DNA of 64,000 nt from Schizophyllum amplum (lineage: Eukaryota > Basidiomycota > Agaricomycetes > Agaricales > Schizophyllaceae): contig VDMD01000099.1 of NCBI GenBank assembly GCA_007026445.1, positions 27,867 through 91,866 of the forward strand, written 5' to 3'. A model generated the notes under the pieces. That model saw only the letters and a program-made list of their open reading frames with translations. It was not told the origin of the DNA and searched no databases. The translations under genes were made by a program, and so were the position numbers. Shown here piece by piece: positions 22,046 through 31,979 of this stretch (position 1 is the first letter of the stretch; every line of letters starts with the position of its first letter).

Positions 22046-22212
22046 TAAACATCGCCGACTTTCGTCGCCTAACATCGCCGACCTTCGTCGCCTAAACATC
22101 GCCAACCTTCGTCGCCTGAATGTCGCCGAACTTCTTCTCCTAAACATCGCCGACCTTCGTCGCCTAAATATCGCCGACCTTCGTCGCCTAAACATCCCCA
22201 ACCTTCTTCACG
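22046..22212. repeat. 24-bp minisatellite spanning the methylesterase stop codon
   Basis: About seven copies of a unit read on the minus strand as GGCGATGTTTAGGCGACGAA plus four bases. The first copy contains the final Gly-Asp-Val-stop of the methylesterase gene (stop at 22188-22190). Later copies lie in the 3' flank and repeat the stop codon with small changes. Confidence 0.85.
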
Positions 22213-24269
22213 CCCACCACGACGCGCTCGTTGCGGCGCCAAAACCCGATGTGGATCTCCGCGAGCCGGGTTGGGTCGTCCTGAGGGGAAAACGTGAGTG
22301 AGAGGCGGAACGGTCAGTCAGCTGTGGGTGGGACGGAGGAAAGACGATGGACACTGTGGCGAAGGTGAAGAGGATGAACACTGTGGCGAGGGTGAAGAGG
22401 ATGGACACTGTGGCGAAGGTGAAGAGGATGGACATCCTGGCGAGTATGGGCATTCTGACGAGTATGGGCATCCTGACGAGGGATACGAACAAACACGAAG
22501 CTCAAGATCGAGGCGGACTAGGATGCTGGTGAAGAGTTTGAAAACCATGATGAAGAGTTTGAAACCCATGGTGAAGAGGGCAGAAAGCAGATAGGAACAG
22601 GAGAGCAGATATGACGAAGAAAGCATAGAGGATGAAGTCGCAACAGAACCAGCAGCGAAGTAACGCAACAGAACCAACAGCGAAAAAACGCAACAAATTC
22701 AACAGCAAAAAACGCAACAAACTCAACAGCAAAAAACGCAAGGTACGCACCTCGTGCAACAGATGCCCCACCCCGGCGACGACCTCCATCTGGAACTTGC
22801 CCTGCATCTGCCCGATCATGAGCTCTTTGTCCAGGCGGTCGGTTCCTGGTGGGTGGTGTGAGTATGAGCAGTACGAGGGTGAGGTGTATGCGGAGGGACG
22901 AGGATACGTCATGCCAGGTGACGCAGATGAATCATATGCGGAGTGAGCATCGCTCGCACGAAGCGGAGCGAGCACCATGCACACGGCAGGCCAAATCGCT
23001 CACCTGCAAGCACGAGCATCCGCGCCGTCTTCGCTTCCAGAAACTTCTTCGATAGCCCCTCGAACCAGCCTAGCATCAGCGTTCGTGAGCTGCTGCAGCA
23101 CCAGTACATCGTACAAGCGCGCACCTCTCCAATACGGCGCCGTCGAGCGTAGAGGGGTGCGCCACACGTACTTGAGGACGCCGCCGGGCGGTGCTTCGGT
23201 CATGATGGGCGGGATGGAAACGCGCGCGCTGTGCGCGTTGCGGATGGTCTTCGTGGTGCAGCTAGCCGATGTGGTGAGTGAGAATAGAAGGGGCAGGGGG
23301 CCGTGACGACGTACTGCCACTCGACCGCGTCTTCGAGGCTGTCGAAGCCGTCCGGCCGTGCGTTCAGGAGACTGTTCATGTGTGGGAGGGCGTCGAGTGC
23401 GAAGCCTGGGTAGCCTCCGTCAATGTCGAACAAGGGAGAGAGGGTACTGCGCGCACCTTCCACGGCATCGAGGACGGATACGCCGGTGACGCGATACCTG
23501 CGTTCGAGCAGCAGAGGGCACGCGCGCGTCATGACCGAGCCGCCCATGCTGTGTCCTACGAGCTGGATCGTGTTATCACCAAAGTGATGAACCTCTTGAG
23601 GATGTGCTCACGACGAAGGACGGCGCGGCGGCGGGGTTGGGGAACACGGTGGTCAGCAGCGCAAAGAGGTCCTGCACCAGCACGTCGATCGACAGATCCT
23701 CGTCCTCTTTCTCCGCCGTCGACGTCGTCTTCCCTGCACGAGAGTCAGCATCGAGGGTATACGGACAAGACGCGAACACGCACCATGCCTGCGCGCGTCA
23801 AGCGCCATCACGCCGCACTCGCCCTTGCTCATCTCCGCCACCTCCTTCGCAAAGCACGCGAAGCTGAGCCCGTTGTACCCCGCGCCGTGGTGGCACACCA
23901 TCACCGTGCCGTCGGAGAACTTGGGTGGGGTGTAGTAAATGCGCATGTCGAGCTCGCGGTTGGGCACCGCGATCTGCGCCGCGTCGGCGAAGAAGGGCGC
24001 AGCGGAGATGGGTGCAAACGCGGGATTTGGCTCGCGCTTCGTTCTCGTGCGCGGTGTCTTTGCCTTGCTGTGAGGGTGCGGTCAGAGGATAGATGACCGC
24101 GAGCCTTGCAAAGGGACGCACAATGCGGGGGGCCCAAGCCACTCCCGGGCAAAGAACTCAGAGAATCATTCTCCTCGCCCTCGTCTTCTTCATCCTCCGC
24201 GGAGGGGGGCAGGTCGGCTGGTAGTTTCGCTAGACGGGCGCTCATTGCTGAGCGGTATAGATCCGACAT
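22188..24269 (-). CDS. PPME1: protein phosphatase methylesterase 1
   Basis: Nine exons on the minus strand: 24118-24269, 23784-24067, 23612-23733, 23457-23562, 23315-23405, 23125-23261, 23004-23069, 22751-22845, 22188-22280. They total 381 aa with every phase closing. The alpha/beta-hydrolase core is clear: VMVCHHGAGYNGLSFA (oxyanion region), LDARRHG, the nucleophile elbow VGHSMGGSV, DGFDSLEDAVEW, LVLAGTDRLDKELMIGQMQG with the acidic residue, and the catalytic His in VVAGVGHLLHEDDP. The enzyme removes the methyl ester from the C-terminal Leu of PP2A catalytic subunits in cytosol and nucleus (established for the family). The first donor (GTCCCT) is unusual; the stronger GTGCGT four bases upstream breaks the frame. 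The last intron is about 470 bp and full of repeats, while most others are about 50 bp (one is 158 bp). Confidence 0.92.
22281..22750 (-). repeat. repeat-filled last intron of the methylesterase gene
   Basis: Intron of 470 bp (donor GTGCGT, acceptor CTCAG) made largely of three minisatellites. There are copies of a 30-bp unit with GGACACTGTGGCGAAGGTGA (about 22345-22440). A 24-bp unit around GATGAAGAGTTTGAAA follows (about 22545-22590). Last are 21-24-bp units around AACAGCAAAAAACGCAACAA (about 22635-22740). Most other introns of the gene are about 50 bp; one is 158 bp. Confidence 0.8.
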
Positions 24270-24387
24270 GGTGGTTGTGGAACAGTGTGATTCTGAATGA
24301 GAACAAGGCATATCGGCCCTCGGCCGCCCTGTTCAGCGTCGGGCCAAAGCTGGCTGTCAAGTATACTGCCCATGCCAACCACACACA

Positions 24388-24485
24388 ACACCAATGGTGA
24401 AGCGGTTATCATGCTTGCCTTCCACGTTAAGCATCACGTGTGCTTACGTCAGCAAGCGGCAGGGGTTCGACTCCCCTTTGGTGTA
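24388..24485 (+). tRNA. tRNA-Gly (anticodon TCC) with a 26-nt intron
   Basis: Acceptor ACACCAA/TTGGTGT with discriminator A. D arm GTGA/TCAT. Anticodon stem CTTGC/GCAAG with loop CT-TCC-A-A interrupted after position 37 by a 26-nt intron (24425-24450) that can fold on itself (AAGCA...TGCTT). T arm AGGGG/CCCCT around TTCGACT. All stems pair fully apart from one G-U in the D arm. Confidence 0.92.
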
Positions 24486-24488
24486 ATC

Positions 24489-24492
24489 TTTT
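24489..24492 (+). terminator. Pol III terminator of tRNA-Gly
   Basis: TTTT four bases after the tRNA 3' end. Confidence 0.55.
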
Positions 24493-24507
24493 GCTCACTG
24501 TGAGCTC

Positions 24508-24600
24508 TTTTTGCGCATCTTGTCTTTGACCTTCAGTGCTTTGCGCATCTTGTCTTTGACCTCCAGTGCTTTTTGCATCTTGTTTTTGACTTCCAGTGCT
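24508..24600. repeat. 30-bp minisatellite behind tRNA-Gly
   Basis: Three to four copies of a 30-bp unit containing TTGCGCATCTTGTCTTTGAC, starting 16 bases after the terminator. Confidence 0.85.
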
Positions 24601-24734
24601 CTCAAGTCAAAGATCTCAATGCAGGCTGTGACGAAAATGGCGATGGTTGACATGTAATGCTCAGAGACCGACGATACACCGGTTGAGGAGAGTCTCACGC
24701 GTAGGGAGAGCCTCTTCGGAAGGCCAGACTCCGG

Positions 24735-25580
24735 CAGTGTTGGTGGGTCTCCGACCTTGGGCGACCGGTCACGGTCGTGGGAACCGACCGTCGCGCGGCG
24801 GTCGTGGGGCGGTCAGCGACCGCCACTGATCGGTAGTCGGGCCGAGTGACGATCGGCATTTGCCGGTCGGCTCATGCGTGGCGGTCTTCAGCCATTGTAT
24901 TCCGCCGATATACTCGATATAGAATCCCTTTAATAGTTGCTCGGGCCGTCACGCAGCCATCGCCGTTGTCCGCCCCAACTCAGAGCGAAGACGTGACACC
25001 CGAAGACGCCCAGGTGCAGGCTAGTCCATCGCTTGCAGACGTAGCGCAGCGTGCGACTTCTTCGCGTTTCCGCGACATCGCCGAGAGCTTCATGAACGAT
25101 GTCGAAGCCGACAAGGACGATGAAACCTGCTGGCCGTGGACAACGGAGGTGGGTACAATCCAGGAGCTCTTCGATTTTAGCAACCAAGGATGGGTGAAGA
25201 TGTTCGAGACCGACGCGCGTCGCACGTTAGACGAGGAGCTCGAGCTGCATGGCCTCCTCGATCTCGATGCCGATGGTGACACTGATGATGCCGATATCAT
25301 TGGTGTAGACGAGAATGTGGAGAACCCGGCTCGGCAGTCCGGTATATTGGAGCAGTAGCATAGTACAGATGTATCAACTTTATCTACATCAGCTTAAGCA
25401 CCCATATGCGATCTACAAGACGTGTACAGGCGAGGTGGAGGCCACGGCGCGGCGTGTGACGCTAGGTCGCTCCGTGACTTGCCTAAAACATCAAAGGTCA
25501 TCCGACCTGTCACGGGTCGGTGGCGGTCTCGCGTGATGTGACCGGCGGTCTCGCGGCGGTCGGGGACCAGCCCAACACTG
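24735..25580. mobile_element. non-autonomous hAT-like element
   Basis: Terminal inverted repeats begin CAGTGTTGG and share GGTC(T/C)CCGACC within about 23 bp. Subterminal GACCGGTCAC/CGGTCG motifs occur at both ends, as in hAT elements. The flanks carry an 8-bp near-duplication (GGCCAGAC at 24722-24729, GGCCAGAG at 25581-25588), the hAT target-site length. Five bases (TCCGG) sit between the left duplication and the TIR. At 846 bp with no full transposase it must depend on another copy. Confidence 0.75.
24849..25358 (+). CDS. open frame inside the hAT-like element
   Basis: About 170 codons with no ATG near its start, ending in TAG at 25356-25358. The second half is acidic and looks like real protein: FRDIAESFMNDVEADKD, then CWPWTTEVGTIQELFDFS and DEELELHGLLDLDADGDTDD. 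It could be the C-terminal end of a fungal hAT transposase or captured host sequence; I cannot decide. No splice sites were identified that would give it a start. Confidence 0.35.
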   Translation, partial: TIGICRSAHAWRSSAIVFRRYTRYRIPLIVARAVTQPSPLSAPTQSEDVTPEDAQVQASPSLADVAQRATSSRFRDIAESFMNDVEADKDDETCWPWTTEVGTIQELFDFSNQGWVKMFETDARRTLDEELELHGLLDLDADGDTDDADIIGVDENVENPARQSGILEQ

Positions 25581-25897
25581 GGCCAGAGGGAGTTGCGAAA
25601 GGGCCACACTGTGAATGATTGGAGCGCGTTGTAAAAAACGCCATAGAGTTGTATCGCGTCAGGAGTTATATCATGTGACCACGTCCAGCCCCTATCTGCA
25701 TTGTTTGTGGCGGCGTGCCGAAATAACTCAAACTTGCCTCCACCAGCGGCCGCACGCTACGCGACCTGCGTGTCCTACGCTGTACGGGCAGTAGAGCTTG
25801 TATATTTTACTGTCGCCCACCGCAGTGAGTTTGAAGAAAAAAAGCGCGCGCCGCCCGTTGCAAGACTGACATGTCAACAATCCTTAGATTCGTGTAG

Positions 25898-28641
25898 GAG
25901 CTACCCGTAGCCGGCGTCCGCGACATCCCAAAGTGGATAGTCACCTCTGTCGCTCAAATGCGTGAACCGCAGCTGAAGTGAGTACACTCACGCAATAGCA
26001 AACCTCTCCTCTGCGCAAACTCTCGGCCTGTCTAACTTCGTCCACGCCAGATATCATGCGCGTATTCCCCGTGATGCGAACCTACAGCGGATGCTCCAGG
26101 CCATACAGAATGTCTTCGCCATCGAAGAGAACGGCTCGACACTCACACTACATACTCGCGCTAAAGCCGACATCGCCATCATACTGGCGATTCTCAGGAG
26201 GCACGACCCTATGGTTGTAGATCTTGGACAAAACCCAGAGCTACTGACTCACTAGCAGGCCCCCTTCACGCATGCGCGAGACTCACGATACTGACTTGAA
26301 TCACGCGTTTTCGACTCACTAGTAGCACTATCACGCGTTGATCACGCGTGTCAGATTCACTATCGCTCGTGCTCTAATTGGTTCCTAAGGTCATTTTCTG
26401 AATTCAATCCCTATAATGGTTTGAGACTGCCGTGAGCCAGGCTCATCCAGCGCTCGAAATTGAATAAACTAGGCGGGACTCGCGGGAATCTCAAGAAAAT
26501 CAGGTTTATCTGATACGGGTAGCAGCTCTCGGTGTGCTTCAATCACGCGGCGAGAGAGTCACTATTTTCGCGTGATTCTGACAATTCGGGGGCCTTCACT
26601 GACGACTGACTGTCGAACGCGTGAGCTCACGCGTTTAGAGAGTCACTAAACGCGTGATCAATCACGCAAAAATCGTGATTCACTCGTACTTTCACGCAAA
26701 AAACGCGATTCACGTCTCTATTTTCACGCGAAAATCGCGACTCACGGTCACTATCCTGGGTTTTGTCCAGAATCTACAGTGATAACGACCCATTGCGCAT
26801 TCTGCGCTACGAACCGCCCTCCCCAGACGTGCTATCGTACACAGGCTTCTGGAGAGATCCGGCCTATGCGGACGTGGTAGACGGTATCATGTGCGTTACG
26901 GGTCTGCGCAGTCTCTCCGATCGGCCCAACTTGGCCAACCTGTGGACGGACGACAGTATATGGACTCACGTCTTCAAATGGCTTGAATATATGTCTACCC
27001 CCAATCGCGAGTCTGCGCCCGCCGCCGTCGACCTTGCAGACCGCGATTTCTTCTTGCATCACTTCGCTTGCCCGTCTATCGACGCCATCGTCTTTTCCCT
27101 CATCGACCTAGCCACCGACTCCTTCGAGCCCATCCTGCTATTACCCGAAGTCGGCGCTGCTGGCTTTTTCATCAGACTATGGCTCTACTGGCCTGGTCTG
27201 TGCCTTACAGCAGATGGCGCCGAGCATGAGAATTCCGGGAAGCTGCTCATCAGCATCCTGGAGGCGATACAAACGTGTCTAGCTCCCTACATGGTCGAAG
27301 CGACACGTGAAATCGTCATGCGCAACATGCTGTCTACCGTGGCTAATCGACCGGATCGTATCTTTCGCATCATCGCCGGGCACATCGACCACCTCCTCGC
27401 GCTCACACCGCGTAGTGCAAGCGAGCAGGAGATATGGAGCCTGCACGTACAACTCGTCTCCATGCTTGCCGACCTGCCTGCACTGCGCCCCAAAGGCGGA
27501 TACCCTAGGAGAATCGTACGGTCGCTTCTAGCAGCCTTACATGCGGGTCTAGTTCCGTTGCGCGGCGCTTATATCGCCGAAAGCGCGCGTAACCTGCTGC
27601 AGAAGTTCTTGGAGAGCTCAACGGACGCGCATCTGGTCACGACCGCCATCCGCCACGGAATCTTTCCTGATTTGTGCATCATGAGTACAGCTCCTGGTGG
27701 AGAGGCGGTCGTACGCCCAACGCTGGTCTTGGTTGCTGGCGCACTCACCACTCCGACCGCGCTGCGAGGATTCCATAACACACTTTCGATGCGACGCATG
27801 CCGCAGCTGCAGTACACCAGACAAGACAATGACACCATCTTGAGCTGTGATCAGCGTCTCGCGCTGATCGACAAATGGAAGACTGAGTGGTCTGCGCTGC
27901 AGACCTGCGGTAGACGAGAGGTTAGTCATCCCAGCCGTCGCACATGTTCCAGCTGTCCGAATTCGCTGAACGATGAATGCAGTGCCCGAATCCCGACAGA
28001 ACGGACATGCGAGCGTGCATATGCGGGGAAGTCCTGTACTGCTCCATCGAGTGCCAACGCGAGCACTGGGGGGATACAGGCCACCAATTGACATGCAATC
28101 GCAACCCCGAGGTGCACGGTGAGCAGACGAGGAGCCTTTCCATTGTATCGTACGATAGTTAACGTTGTGCCAGGTGCTCTTAGCGCTAAAGCCTTTTCTT
28201 TCCTCGTCGCCATCGCTCGCGTCAATCTCGAAGGCGTTTATAAGGACATCATCAGTCGATTTGGGGACACAGTTCCAGAGGAACACAGTATGCAAATCAA
28301 TCTGGACCTCACCTACGGGCCCGCGCGATGGTCGTACAATCCAAACACATACAAAGACTCTGAATTTCCGACCTACCAACCTCTTTTACTCAACGTCGCC
28401 TTTCGTCAAGGGGCCGTCTGTGCGCACGTAACATGCTATTTCTCCCAGACTGGTCCGCTGGGCATATACGCCCGCGCTATTGGCATCTGTCGCAAAGTTG
28501 GTTCAGTGAGTTGGTATAGAGATCGGATATTGTGCAAAAACTGATAAGTGCTGTTCAGAGACCGACACCGCCTTACCGGTGGAAGAGGGCCTGACACCCA
28601 GGGAGCGCATTTTCGGGAAGCTAGAGGGGCTGTCGCAATGA
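25898..28641 (+). pseudogene. MYND zinc-finger family gene interrupted by an inverted-repeat element
   Basis: 5' pieces: 25898-25977 (ELPVAGVRDIPKWIVTS) and, after a 73-bp intron, 26051-26216 (LRRHDPMV). A 561-bp element follows. The gene continues from 26778 to 27920, then 27983-28118, 28174-28505 and 28561-28641, with 55-62-bp introns that all close in phase. The finger lies across the 27921-27982 intron: TCGRRECPNP, then ACICGEVLYCSIECQREHW and GHQLTC, a C-x4-C variant of the MYND pattern. MYND fingers bind proline-rich partners. The last exon ends PVEEGLTPRERIF...GLSQ. No start codon was found upstream. Removing 26217-26777 rejoins the halves in frame (ATG GTT | AGT GAT). The copy is probably inactive. 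Confidence 0.65.
26217..26777. mobile_element. 561-bp MITE-like element with 22-bp inverted ends
   Basis: Ends GTAGAT..GGACAAAACCCAG (26217-26238) and its reverse complement (26756-26777) agree at 20 of 22 positions, 13 of them uninterrupted. The inside is dense in TCACGCG/CGCGTGA and AGTCACTA motifs on both strands, as in many fungal Tc1/mariner-type elements. No coding capacity. No target duplication is evident. Confidence 0.65.
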
Positions 28642-28918
28642 TGGCATGACAGATATGTAAACATGTTGACCGCGTTGAATTATTAGCTATGTCGTAGTTG
28701 GATCGTGTCGGCTCAAGGAGTGCAGTGTATATATAACGCCCGTGATATGCCTTGCCGCTTGACGATCGCTCTCGCCAAAGATTAAACCCGCCACTGTCAT
28801 GGGAACATGAACAAGACCGGCCTGTTCGAGTTCGTGAGCTAATATAAGTACGGGGAAACCATGAACGGCACGCACAGTATGAGGAGACAGACCCAACGAA
28901 AGAGAAATCACCGGACCT
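28642..28918. other. convergent intergenic region, no gene seen
   Basis: Lies between the 3' ends of the MYND gene and the C2H2-like gene. A short TATATATAA occurs near 28728. Confidence 0.5.
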
Positions 28919-30936
28919 TTATTGCTCCCCGAAGTCGGTGGTGGCCTTTTGAGAGCCATCCGGATTCGCCGCCGCCGCCGCATCCTTACTATACTTGTGG
29001 CGAGTATGTAGTTCTTTGTGCAGAGCCTTGCATTTTTCGAGATGCTTGACATGATTAGACGCCTGATTGTTCACGGTGTGGCATGACGGACAGCGGACGG
29101 CTTCCGCGCAGAAGTGAGTTTTCAAGCGCAGCAGGTGCTTTTTCAACTGAGCTGTGTCGCTCGCCTCAAACTCGCACCCGGACCAAAGGCACGCGTATCT
29201 CCCGTTCTCGTTTTTGCACGTCCTCTCGGCGCATTCCTTGACGTGGTCGTAGAGAGCACCACTGTCGCAAGCAGTATCTGAGATCCCGATGCAAGGTTTC
29301 GTCAGCCCGACTGGGTGCGCGATCTCGCACCTGACGCGATAGAATACGCGGAATGGCAGGAGCTCGTCAACGGTCGCCCCATGCTTCTCCGCGAAGTTCC
29401 TGTACTTCTGCCGGGCTTTATGATCGCCTGGTCGGGGCGTGAACCGTGCTTGGCGCTGAGAAGGTTTATTTTGTTCGCTCGAGGGAATAGCGACCTGCCC
29501 TTCCCGAGCTGGAAGCGCATTGTCATCGACAACAGGCAGCAGTGGAGCAGCTCGATCGAGGAGGCCATAGGGTTGGGTGTCGGCGGCGTAGTGCGGCCCG
29601 CCGTGGCATCCTGCGTCGGTACCAAGCGTTGTATTCCTACAGAATCAGCGAATTGAGTCTGCGCAATGCTATGATCAAAGAATATGGACTCACGTGTTCT
29701 CTGCACCTTCAGACGTATAGTACAACCCGAGATCAGCAGCTTCCAGATATATATCTGCTATATAGTCACCGGTGCGCAGTAACGTGTTGAGGTAAAGACT
29801 CGTCGAGTCTCCTCCAAAGGGCGATCCAGCCGTAGACGTGGAGGGCCCGGCCGTGCTCATCTCAGCTCGGAAAGTGAACGCGGCTGGCGCATTCTGACCG
29901 AAGTTGTAGCATACAGAGATGGGTATCGTTCGGGGCACACCGGCAGGAGCAGTCTCGCTTACTCTCTGCCAGGAGTTGAACGCGGCAGGCTCGTTCTGTC
30001 CAAAGAGGGCGGGAGCGGGCGTCCGGCTTGGTACCTGCGACACTGCGAGGGTAGTGGGCATTGATTCACCAGAGCCCTGAACAGCCGCATCTATTGAGGT
30101 CCAGGAGTGAGCTCCAATCGTCGTAGAGGCGTCATCGCGGTATTTGCCGTCCACGGTCGGGGCCGAAGTAAAAGTCACGTGCTGGTCACGTGCATGAGAA
30201 CCGTTCGAAAGATGACCGGCGTGCCCGGCGTAGAGGATGGATGGCTGGGGAGTGAAGTGATTGTAGGTCAAGGGTGCTGATAGGGACATGTGTTGGGCGG
30301 CGACATTGCCATGCGGATCGCCTTCGATGGGGGCGGGGTCCACGACTGCATTGTCGCGTGCAACATGCATGAACGGCGTCTCGTCGTCGGGCGATGCCGC
30401 AGCCATGTCGGCTAGCTGATGGCATGAGTGAAGGATTTTCTCAGCGGAGGATTCCACGAGGTCTTGGTGCTGGGAGTTGTAGTGCTCGCTGTGAACGTGG
30501 GACTCGACTACGTGCTCGTCGACTCCGCAAGCACCATAGCCACGAATTTGGGCTGCGTTGTCGTCGTATGCGGTCGGTCCGTCATATTGAGGGTCCTTTA
30601 CAGATCTACATTGGAGCTGGTAAGCAAGCGAGACGGCGGGCATAACGCAATTCACGCACGGGAGGACGGCCCACTGGCCACCCGACTCCGCATATAGTTG
30701 GATGTGCGCATAGTCCTCTCTCGTCAGCGACGCCATAGTATCCAGCTCAAACGGTGTCATAGCGTCCAAAACCAAGTTTTCTCTAGAAGAACCAACCACC
30801 GTCAGCCGCGATTCAGCGACAGAAAAGATCAAACGCACGCCTCCTCGTCAGTCAGACTGGGATATTGCACGATTGTTGCGGCGGTTTTGGCGAATAGATA
30901 CGTCGAGAGGAAGTATTGCATTTCGAGGGTGGCCAT
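28919..30936 (-). CDS. C2H2-like zinc-finger protein (634 aa)
   Basis: Three exons on the minus strand: 30839-30936, 29694-30782, 28919-29636, with introns of 56 and 57 bp; all phases close. Residues 1-360 are low complexity, with a repeated FGQN(E/A)PAAF motif. The C-terminal 240 residues hold a conserved block (RPGDHKARQKYRNFAEKHG, ELLPFRVFYRVRCEI) and then Cys/His pairs: CLWSGCEFEASDTAQLKKH, CPSCHTVNNQASNHVKH, plus DHVKECAERTC. This block and finger order recur in the protein at 60020-60664, so the two are paralogues. A nucleic-acid-binding role is likely from the fingers; the target is unknown. A short poly-Ala run comes near the end. Confidence 0.75.
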
Positions 30937-31900
30937 GATGCATCGACGATGAGGAAGGGCGACGGAACGAAAGATATGAGAGACGCGAGTGATGCGTTCA
31001 GGTCAACCGCACGTGATCTCGATTGCGAGGCTCGACGCGGCCGGCCCTCAAGCACATCCTCGGCCATCACAGACGTCAGGCTGCGCTGAAGAGCTTCGCG
31101 CCGGTCTTTGTGATCGATCATGTTCTTTTTGAGCATGTTAGCCTACCCATAAGAAGGTCAGAAAATCCCATAGCGATTTATTGACAAGGTGCGAACTCAC
31201 CGGCTGGAGGTGTCCCCTTTGTGCACTTCATTCTCTCTGTGTCGCGTCTTCAGAGCAGGTCTATGATTAGCTGGTCCTACTTATGCGAAGCCCTGAGTAA
31301 GCCTGCGATATCGAACAAAGCAGACGTACTCACAGTTCAAAATGCCACCATATCCAACAAGCGGCGCGACAACCCTTAGCTTCGTACTACCACGTCTCTT
31401 GCGGCCTTCTCAATAACATGTCGTCCAAAACAGAGGATGCCGCTTCTGCGCAACCATGCGTGGGAGCCTTGCTTATCACTTGTGAAGTACCTCGTCAACC
31501 GAAGGACACTGCTCATGAACAGGAGAACCCACCGACGGCGAAGGTCTGCACAAGCTTGTCATGGCGACATCGCATACCATAGCGCACCGTGGCATATCAG
31601 ACATTGACGATGACCTCGAACGGAGCTACTGCGCGGGACGTCGACCAAGCGACTGCATACGCTCTGCCTGGCGCCGACGCGCTTCCATGAATCGTATGTG
31701 CATGCCGCATCCTTGGGTCCCCTTGACATACAGCATACGCTCGCCGCAGCAGTACTTCACCAGCAGCGCGTCGACAATACTAGCTGATGCGCGATCCGAA
31801 GCGCGAACGGTACACTCACCGGCCAAGGTGCGCCCGATGTGAGCGTCCGTGCACCCAACATGAGCGTCCCTAGTTCGATGCGCACCTAACGCGAAGCCAT
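30937..31900. other. region without a convincing gene
   Basis: Upstream flank of the C2H2-like gene, then about 900 bp with short frames on both strands. A 54-codon frame begins at ATG 31420. A minus-strand frame (31626-31826, MLYVKGTQGCGMHIRFMEAR) has splice-like ends but no recognisable partner exon. Confidence 0.4.
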
Positions 31901-31979
31901 GTCAGCCTCTGACGGCTCGGAGAACCATTGTTTACTTACTAACTTGGCAGTCCTGCTCCTGACTAGCCCGTCCACTGTG

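Larger units (their letters stand above)
24657..25605 (+). pseudogene. last exon of a MYND-family gene, split by a hAT-like element
   Basis: Left piece (24657-24729): after a TCAGAG acceptor-like site it reads TDDTPVEESLTRRESLFGR. Right piece from 25581: closing the gap over the element gives FGRPEGVAKG, matching the FGKLEGLSQ end of the intact gene at 28.6 kb. The rest of the gene is absent. The two pieces and the duplicated GGCCAGAC/GGCCAGAG at the break show where the element went in. Confidence 0.7.

Noticed and set aside
24849..25358. Open frame in the hAT-like element as an independent host gene
   Set aside because: No ATG near its start and it lies wholly between the TIRs; kept only as a low-confidence element-borne frame.
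26217..26777. The inverted-ended segment as an ordinary intron
   Set aside because: No GT...AG pair at its borders keeps the frame; inverted ends and internal motifs fit a mobile element better.
31420..31584. 54-codon frame starting at an ATG
   Set aside because: Too short, no motif, no splice or promoter support.
31626..31826. Minus-strand frame with splice-like ends that might be a terminal exon
   Set aside because: Upstream candidate exon would need a 16-nt intron and itself contains repeats; not supportable.
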